A DNA stretch of 64,000 nucleotides from Kribbella caucasensis (GTDB taxonomy: Bacteria; Actinomycetota; Actinomycetes; Propionibacteriales; Kribbellaceae): assembly GCF_004361855.1 (NCBI RefSeq), contig NZ_SNWQ01000003.1, positions 186,001-250,000 of the forward strand, read 5' to 3'. A program made the translations under genes and the position numbers. Positions within the stretch are counted from its first letter, which is position 1, and each line of letters starts with the position of its first letter. Shown piece by piece: positions 59,937 through 64,000 of this stretch. The notes under the pieces were generated by a model, which made no database searches, was not told the origin of the DNA, and saw only the letters and a list, made by a program, of their open reading frames with translations.

Positions 59937-60497
59937 ATGTCCACTTCAGACCTGCTGGTGACGCCGGCCCAACGGGACCGCGCAGTCGAGATCCTGCAAG
60001 AGATGTATGCCGACGGCCGGCTGACCCACCTCGAGTTCGACACCCGGATCGAGTTGGCGCTGAAGGCCCGGACCCGGTCCGAGCTGAACGGCTGCTTCGA
60101 CGGGCTGCTGGCCCGCCCCGTCCCGACGTACGCGCCGGTCGCCTTCACCCGGCCCGCCCCGGTCCAGAAGTACGACGGGCAGGCGCGCGGCCTGGGAATG
60201 GTGTCCCACTGGCTCGGCTATCCCACCTTCTTCGTCGGCCCGGCCGTGGTCATGGCGACGGCCGGCAAGAAGAACCCGGCGGTCCGCAAGCACGCGGTCG
60301 AGGCGGTGAACTTCCAGCTCAGCACACTCGGCGTGTTCGCCCTGATCGGCGTCGTGACCGGCATCACCGAAGGCTTCACCGGCTTCCTGTTCCCGCTGGT
60401 CGGCATGGTCTGGTTCGTCCTCACCGGTATCGGCGGCCTGGCCGCCCTGCTCGGCTCCGACTTCCGTTATCCGTTCAGCTTCCGCCTGATCAAGTGA
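59937..60497 (+). CDS. DUF1707/DUF4870 membrane protein
   Basis: A 186-residue protein. The N-terminal DUF1707 helix region reads LVTPAQRDRAVEILQEMYAD, GRLTHLEFDTRIELALKART. The C-terminal DUF4870-like part has membrane segments (LGYPTFFVGPAVVMATAGKK, STLGVFALIGVVTGITEG, FPLVGMVWFVLTGIGGLAAL). ATG 59937. Function unknown; it sits between smpB and ssrA. Confidence 0.78.
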   Translation: MSTSDLLVTPAQRDRAVEILQEMYADGRLTHLEFDTRIELALKARTRSELNGCFDGLLARPVPTYAPVAFTRPAPVQKYDGQARGLGMVSHWLGYPTFFVGPAVVMATAGKKNPAVRKHAVEAVNFQLSTLGVFALIGVVTGITEGFTGFLFPLVGMVWFVLTGIGGLAALLGSDFRYPFSFRLIK

Positions 60498-60503
60498 CGC
60501 TCC

Positions 60504-60517
60504 CCGCCCGAGGGCGG
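60504..60517 (+). terminator. Small hairpin between the DUF1707 gene and ssrA
   Basis: CCGCCC-GA-GGGCGG, 6 nt after the stop, can extend with outer C/G pairing. It is a plausible terminator before the ssrA promoter region. Confidence 0.4.
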
Positions 60518-60609
60518 TCTGGGGAATCTCGTGTGCGGCTGAGCTGTTGGACTTGATAGTGTGGTTCTTCTGCGGACCTTCGGGGACGTAGGAGTTTGAC
60601 AACTCAACA

Positions 60610-60990
60610 GGGGGTGAACGGTTTCGACTTTGGACGTACGTTCCAAGGGAAGCGGGCCGAGGATCCAGGGTTATCTCGTAAACGATCTCTGGAAACCAAT
60701 AACTGCCAACTCTAACGTTCGCAGCAGCTTCGCTCTCGCCGCCTGACGGCCTGAGCACTTAACGAAGCGGTCAGCCCGGGGATGCTTCCGACCCGGTTCC
60801 TGGCCTCAGCTAGGGAGCTTGCTTTGCTAGCCCGGTCACGGGGCTAGTACGGGACATTTACAGTGACTGAGCCTGTCAGCAACCTTGTCTGTGGGAGTGC
60901 TGAGGCTGAGAAAAGCGACTAACAGACTGCGCCCGGAGAAGTCTTGGAGCGACGCTGAAGGACGCGGGTTCGATTCCCGCCACCTCCACC
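60610..60990 (+). ncRNA. ssrA: tmRNA
   Basis: Transfer-messenger RNA that frees stalled ribosomes. The 5' end GGGGGTGAACGGTTTCGAC pairs with the 3' end CACCTCC (60981-60987) as the acceptor stem; the 3' T-arm GCGGGTTCGATTCCCGC is complete. The reading frame starts at GCC 60705 and encodes ANSNVRSSFALAA before TGA (60744-60746), ending in the degradation signal ALAA. Pseudoknot-like GC-rich segments lie downstream. The terminal A is not encoded after CC (ACCC), so CCA is added or completed after processing. It is the integration site of the element that follows. Confidence 0.96.
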
Positions 60991-62237
60991 CCTTTGCGAA
61001 GTGCCTGGTCAGAGCGATATCGGCCAGGCACTTCGTCGTTCCGCGACCAATTAACGACCAACTTATGCGGCGCCGGACCTCGGCCGGGATCGTCACCCGC
61101 CTCCCTGAGCAGCACCTGCGCTGCCGCGGCGCTGGCGACGCCGCGTCCCATGTACACGTCCTGGGTCATCGACGGCTTCGCGTGTCCGAGGTGGTCGGCG
61201 ATCTCGCGGGCCGACAGACCCGCCTCGTCCAGTCGGGTCGCGACGGTCTTCCGGCAGGTGTGCGACGTGACCCAGTTGAGGTCCGGGTCGGCGCGTACCA
61301 TCGCAGCCTTCATGTCGCGGTTCGCGTTGGACGGGTTCCGCACGCTGCCCTTCAGACCGGCGAACAGCAAGCGGTCCGGGTTGTCGATGGCTGCGATCCG
61401 GCGCCGGCACAGCTCCACGATGTTCGGCGGCAGGGCGATGATCCGCCAGCCGGCGTCCGTCTTCGGCCGCGGCTGCAGGACCGTTCCCTTGCCGCTGAGC
61501 CGAACGGCGATCTGGCACACCTCGAGCGTCCCGGACTCGAGGTCGACCGCGTCCTCAGCCAGGCCAAGCGCCTCGCCGATCCGCAACCCCGTACCGAGCA
61601 TGAATTCGATGAGGTCGACGACGTCCTGCAGGATCGCCCGAGGATCTGTGCCGGCCTTGGTGATCACTCCATCGGTTTCGACCACTGAGAGGGCCCGCGG
61701 GCGCTCCTTGCGGTGCCCACGCTTGATCTTTGCGACATCCCGCACCGGGTTCGTCTTGATCGCGCCGTGTCGCACCGCGAGCCCGAGCAGAAGGCTGAGG
61801 ACCGTCTTGCATGATTTCGCCTTGCCTGGTCCGCTGTTCTCCCGAACCGCCTTCAGGAAGCGGTCGCAGGCGGGTACATCGGCTTCGCGGCAGGCGAGTG
61901 CCCCCATGGCTGGCAGTACCTTCTGGTTCAGGTCGCGCTCGTACAGCTCCTTGCTGCCGTCGCTCAGGTCGGATGCGCTCATCTCCTCGACCCATACGGC
62001 GGCCAGTTCACGGATCCGTGTCTCCGCGGTGATCGGTCCCTCGGTCGGGCCGAGCCGATCGCGCAGCGCCTCCTTGAGACGCCGCTCAGCGGCTGCTTGA
62101 GTGGGGCCGTAGCGCGTGACCGGGCGGGTGACGCCATCAAAGTCACGCATGTGTGCCCGAGCTCGGACCTTCTTCGGCCCCATGGTCGTGAAGTCGATCC
62201 TGCCGTAGGTCCCAACTGGTGTCAGAGGCCTAGCCAC
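60876..62237 (-). CDS. Tyrosine site-specific integrase reading into the tmRNA antisense strand
   Basis: A phage-type integrase. Catalytic residues are R219 (GTGLRIGEALGL), H326-x-x-R329 (TSHTCRKTVATRLDEAG), H352 (HLGHAKPS) and Y362 (TQDVYMGRG). A SAM-like core-binding domain (about 75-165) precedes. The frame does not stop at the end of the element: residues from about 417 on are encoded by the antisense strand of ssrA, and the stop is at 60876. In the excised circle the C-terminus would be different. It overlaps the upstream XRE gene by 8 nt. Confidence 0.9.
   Translation of the reverse strand: MARPLTPVGTYGRIDFTTMGPKKVRARAHMRDFDGVTRPVTRYGPTQAAAERRLKEALRDRLGPTEGPITAETRIRELAAVWVEEMSASDLSDGSKELYERDLNQKVLPAMGALACREADVPACDRFLKAVRENSGPGKAKSCKTVLSLLLGLAVRHGAIKTNPVRDVAKIKRGHRKERPRALSVVETDGVITKAGTDPRAILQDVVDLIEFMLGTGLRIGEALGLAEDAVDLESGTLEVCQIAVRLSGKGTVLQPRPKTDAGWRIIALPPNIVELCRRRIAAIDNPDRLLFAGLKGSVRNPSNANRDMKAAMVRADPDLNWVTSHTCRKTVATRLDEAGLSAREIADHLGHAKPSMTQDVYMGRGVASAAAAQVLLREAGDDPGRGPAPHKLVVNWSRNDEVPGRYRSDQALRKGVEVAGIEPASFSVAPRLLRAQSVSRFSQPQHSHRQGC
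60961..60990. other. Left attachment site (attL) in the tmRNA 3' end
   Basis: The 3' T-arm and acceptor strand of ssrA mark the junction between chromosome and the integrative element, as the integrase lies immediately to the right. The exact core length cannot be read because the matching attR is not seen up to 64000. Confidence 0.65.
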
Positions 62238-62760
62238 GGTCCAGCTTCCGCATGGCGTCGAAGTCTTCCCGCGTCCGGGGTCGATCCTGATTGCCCAGGT
62301 CCTTCAAGTCCTCCGCTTCCTCAAGCGCCTGCCTGGAGGTCATCTTCTTGACGTTGTGGATCGTCGCCTCGGTGACGAGCGTCAACCGGATTCCCTTGCG
62401 CTCCGCGTCGTCGAGGTAGCGCTGCAGCACATCTTGGGCTGCCGACAGCTCGTGCATCGTCCAGATCGCCTCGTTGTAGAGCAGTCCGATTGATCGGCAT
62501 TCGCTGGCGATCTCGCTTTGGAGTCCGATCTCGTCGGGCCGCTTCAGCAGGGCCTCGACTGATACGTCGAGGATCTCTGCCAGATCTGCGGCCTCGCTCA
62601 ACAGAAGCCGACGCTCGCCTTTCTCGATCGCCCAAACCGTCGACTGACTCCACCGATGGCCCCTCTCGCGCATCGCGTTGGCGACTGCCTGCTGGGGAAT
62701 CGCGTCCCGCAGAAAGGACACCGTCGCCCCGATCAACCGCTCCCTGTCAGCCACGGCCAC
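62230..62760 (-). CDS. XRE-type repressor of the integrative element
   Basis: A 176-residue protein with an N-terminal helix-turn-helix (DAIPQQAVANAMRERGHRWS, QSTVWAIEKGERRLLLSEAA, DLAEILDVSVEALLKRPDEI) and a helical C-terminal half. GTG 62760 starts it. It is divergent from the excisionase gene; the gap holds GGGA repeats over a promoter, suggesting it maintains the integrated state and is co-transcribed with the integrase. Confidence 0.82.
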   Translation of the reverse strand: MAVADRERLIGATVSFLRDAIPQQAVANAMRERGHRWSQSTVWAIEKGERRLLLSEAADLAEILDVSVEALLKRPDEIGLQSEIASECRSIGLLYNEAIWTMHELSAAQDVLQRYLDDAERKGIRLTLVTEATIHNVKKMTSRQALEEAEDLKDLGNQDRPRTREDFDAMRKLDRG

Positions 62761-62775
62761 TCCGTACTATCAATT

Positions 62776-62837
62776 CTAGTTGGGAACCACTAGGGAACAC
62801 CATATACTCAATTTGGGAGTCGCTGCCAACTGGGAAA
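62776..62837. promoter_or_regulatory. Excisionase promoter with iterated GGGA operator boxes
   Basis: A near-consensus promoter, TTGGGA (62780-62785), 17-bp spacer, TATACT (62803-62808), points to the excisionase. Four boxes of the form A-N-T-GGGAA begin at GGG 62782, 62793, 62815 and 62832; the first three are 11 and 22 bp apart, i.e. on one face of the helix. One box overlaps the -35. They are probable XRE repressor sites. Confidence 0.6.
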
Positions 62838-62847
62838 TGGGGTAGAG

Positions 62848-63036
62848 ATGGCACGCAAGTTGCTTCACCTCAAGGAGGCCGCCGACCGGCTTCGCCGCAG
62901 CGAGTCTCAGCTACGCTGGATGGTCCACAACGGCACAGCACCGCCGTCCGCTGTCATCGCCGGCCGCCGCATGTTCGACGAGGACCTCCTCGACCGCTGG
63001 ATCGAGGAGCAGTTCGACGCCGAGACCGGCGGGTGA
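62848..63036 (+). CDS. Excisionase / MerR-type small DNA-binding protein
   Basis: A 62-residue protein: LLHLKEAADRLRRSESQLRW, then MVHNGTAPPSAVIAGRRMFD and LLDRWIEEQFDAE. This is the helix-turn-helix excisionase family fold. It is divergent from the XRE repressor and overlaps the next reading frame as GTGA. It likely directs excision with the integrase. Confidence 0.82.
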   Translation: MARKLLHLKEAADRLRRSESQLRWMVHNGTAPPSAVIAGRRMFDEDLLDRWIEEQFDAETGG

Positions 63037-63383
63037 CGCGCGAGCCGAGCTTGGCGCCGTCGTGCAGATCGCGTCCAGTCCGCCGGCGTTCGGGGTCCTC
63101 GGCCCGCACCAACGGCGCCCATGGTGCGGCGACTCGGCGGCGTGTCGATGGCCCCGATAATCTCATCACCCTGGCTGAGTGGTGCGGCGAGAGTGCCGGG
63201 ACCTCGAGCGGGTGGGCTGCGGGCCGCCTACAGCAGAAGCTCGGACGGACAGCAGGACTGACCGTGCGAAACCTGCACCAAGTGGTCTTGTTCAAACCCA
63301 CCGACTCACGTCACAGGCCGGGCCCGCCATTCGACGCCTCTGGGGCGGTCGCCGCCGCTCTCCAGGAACTCCTTGACCGCTGA
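63033..63383 (+). CDS. Possible degenerate HNH-type reading frame
   Basis: GTG 63033 overlaps the excisionase stop. Only the segment RVDGPDNLITLAEWCGES resembles the core of HNH nucleases (xxNLITLCxxCH), and the Cys/His ligands are not well placed. Its last 78 nt are antisense to the Imm1 gene. It may be a remnant or not a gene. Confidence 0.3.
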   Translation: MTREPSLAPSCRSRPVRRRSGSSARTNGAHGAATRRRVDGPDNLITLAEWCGESAGTSSGWAAGRLQQKLGRTAGLTVRNLHQVVLFKPTDSRHRPGPPFDASGAVAAALQELLDR

Positions 63384-63750
63384 TCGGACCACATCGAGCG
63401 ACACTCGGAGTCCGATGGGAAGTCCTCCGGATGACCGGCGTACTCGTAGAAGACATCCGCTGCCTGCGGCCGGTCGGTCATGGCATACCAGACGCCAGTC
63501 GTACCGTCGCTGGTACCGGCAAACTTCAGCCCGCCAACCTTGCGTTTGGCATTAATGCCGACGCGGAAGTCGTGATCCGGGTAGCCCTGGTCGGTCGTGG
63601 GCCGCTCGGCTAGGTATAGCGCTGCCATGGTGTGGTCGCACGACTCAGTCAGCAGGGCGTCGACCAACTGGTCGACATCGGCCTCAGTCCTGAGGATCAC
63701 CGGCTGATCGTCGTTTCGTGTCGGTAGTACGCCTCGATGCTGTAGGTCAT
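63306..63750 (-). pseudogene. Imm1-family immunity gene with two single-base frameshifts
   Basis: ATG 63750 overlaps the toxin stop (ATGA). The first frame gives MTYSIEAYYRHET. After one lost base near 63714 it continues DDQPVILRTEADVDQLVDAL through PDHDFRVGINAKRKVGGLKF and GTTGVWYAMTDRP, YEYAGHPEDFPSDSE. After a second lost base near 63406 it ends VSLDVVRSAVKEFLESGGDR and RGVEWRARPVT at 63306. The pieces match the Imm1 family along its whole length. Imm1 proteins neutralise deaminase toxins in many actinobacteria. As written the gene would give no full protein. Confidence 0.75.
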
Positions 63751-64000
63751 CTCTGTCTGCGTCCTCCTGACTCGGGATACGTCCGCTTGAAGCTGTCGGG
63801 GCCGTACACCGTCAGCCGTGCGCCGTCAGGCAGGAACCTCCACAGGTTCCGGTGACAACCGTACGGGCCGGGGCAAGGTCTGTTGTTGATCGTGATCGTC
63901 TCATCGGTCAATGCGCGCTTACGCATCAGCATCGCGAACTTGATCTCGACGTGGGAGCCGAGCGTATCGGCGCCCCGGCGCGATCCGGATCTGATGGTCC
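63747..64000 (-). CDS. C-terminal domain of a DddA/SCP1.201-type deaminase toxin, 5' part outside the window
   Basis: The last 83 codons of a larger minus-strand gene. The zinc-dependent deaminase motifs are GSHVEIKFAMLMRKRAL (HxE) and ITINNRPCPGPYGCHRNLWR (PCxxxxC), then FLPDGARLTVYGPDSFKRTY. This pattern is the SCP1.201/DddA-like family, toxin tips that deaminate cytosine in DNA. Overlap with the Imm1-type gene supports a toxin-immunity pair. The N-terminal delivery domain is not visible. Stop at 63747. Confidence 0.88.
   Translation of the reverse strand, partial: TIRSGSRRGADTLGSHVEIKFAMLMRKRALTDETITINNRPCPGPYGCHRNLWRFLPDGARLTVYGPDSFKRTYPESGGRRQR

Larger units (their letters stand above)
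60961..64000. mobile_element. Integrative element in ssrA (left part only)
   Basis: From the tmRNA 3' end to the window edge lie a tyrosine integrase, an XRE repressor, a small excisionase, a possible HNH remnant, an Imm1-type immunity gene and a deaminase toxin. No repeat of the tmRNA 3' end is found before 64000, so the right end is outside. Some genes have lower GC and different codon use from the neighbouring core genes. Confidence 0.75.

Noticed and set aside
60836..61096. Short minus-strand frame overlapping the tmRNA 3' end
   Set aside because: It is the antisense of the T-arm region and gives the typical ESNPRP-type false peptide of tRNA-like ends.
62490..63032. Extension of the HNH-like frame upstream of 63033
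   Set aside because: It is antisense to the XRE gene and overlaps the excisionase in another frame.

Overview
This is a high-GC actinobacterial chromosome segment. GTG/TTG starts, probable leaderless genes (start codon 6-8 nt after a TAnnnT hexamer), an F420-type oxidoreductase, a Tad pilus cluster and the ftsE-ftsX-M23 peptidase-smpB-ssrA order fit a soil actinomycete. The mix of inositol/sugar catabolism genes, a giant RHS toxin and secreted glycan enzymes resembles Kribbella or another Nocardioidaceae member; that placement is inference from gene content only.

Layout. (1) 1-6240: the end of a sugar/inositol ABC importer (permease and ATPase), a strong terminator, then an inositol-type operon (IolE-like, IolG-like, IolH, MmsA/IolA). 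(2) 6350-13212: LysR and glutamine-amidotransferase genes, then a LacI-controlled divergon. LacI, a phytanoyl-CoA dioxygenase-like protein and a frameshifted Gfo/Idh/MocA oxidoreductase are on the minus strand; a second IolG-like gene and a hydroxypyruvate-isomerase-like gene are on the plus strand. A 14-bp perfect palindrome lies between the two arms. (3) 13213-25284: a polymorphic-toxin locus. It holds a 3262-residue secreted RHS protein with LamG, YD repeats, RHS core, Hint protease and a papain-like C-terminal toxin, then a probable immunity gene, an ISL3 transposase stub, a displaced toxin tip, two more immunity-like genes, and a scar made of the 3' ends of an iolG-hyi pair. (4) 25338-32244: GntR regulator, SigE-family sigma factor with a membrane partner, and a seven-gene Tad/Flp pilus operon. 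(5) 32252-44700: a frameshifted NmrA-type gene, TetR, prfB, a Cys-rich pentapeptide protein, MFS exporter with XRE regulator, secreted sugar dehydrogenase, secreted GH5 glucanase, LysR/EamA pair, and a metal-linked permease pair behind a Zur-like box. (6) 44848-50086: serpin, TetR/SRPBCC pair with a 26-bp palindrome, WYL regulator and others. (7) 50205-53543: nitrilase-type amidohydrolase, dihydropyrimidinase and F420-type oxidoreductase (pyrimidine/hydantoin breakdown). (8) 53601-60497: HigB/XRE toxin-antitoxin, PfkB kinase, FtsEX with its likely M23 hydrolase, smpB. (9) 60610-64000: ssrA (tmRNA) with an integrative element in its 3' end.

The element is the most notable part. A tyrosine integrase reads through the attachment site into the tmRNA antisense strand. 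An XRE repressor and an excisionase face each other across a promoter carrying repeated GGGA boxes. At the right edge lies the C-terminal domain of a DddA/SCP1.201-type deaminase toxin (HVE and PCPGPYGC motifs), overlapping ATGA with an Imm1-family immunity gene that carries two single-base frameshifts in this record. The far end of the element is outside the window. The window thus holds two separate polymorphic-toxin systems, one chromosomal (RHS) and one on a tmRNA-integrated island.

Four single-base indels sit at or beside short homopolymers in otherwise conserved genes (around 8588, 33006, 63406 and 63714). They may be sequencing errors rather than true gene loss, and this should be settled before the affected genes are called dead.
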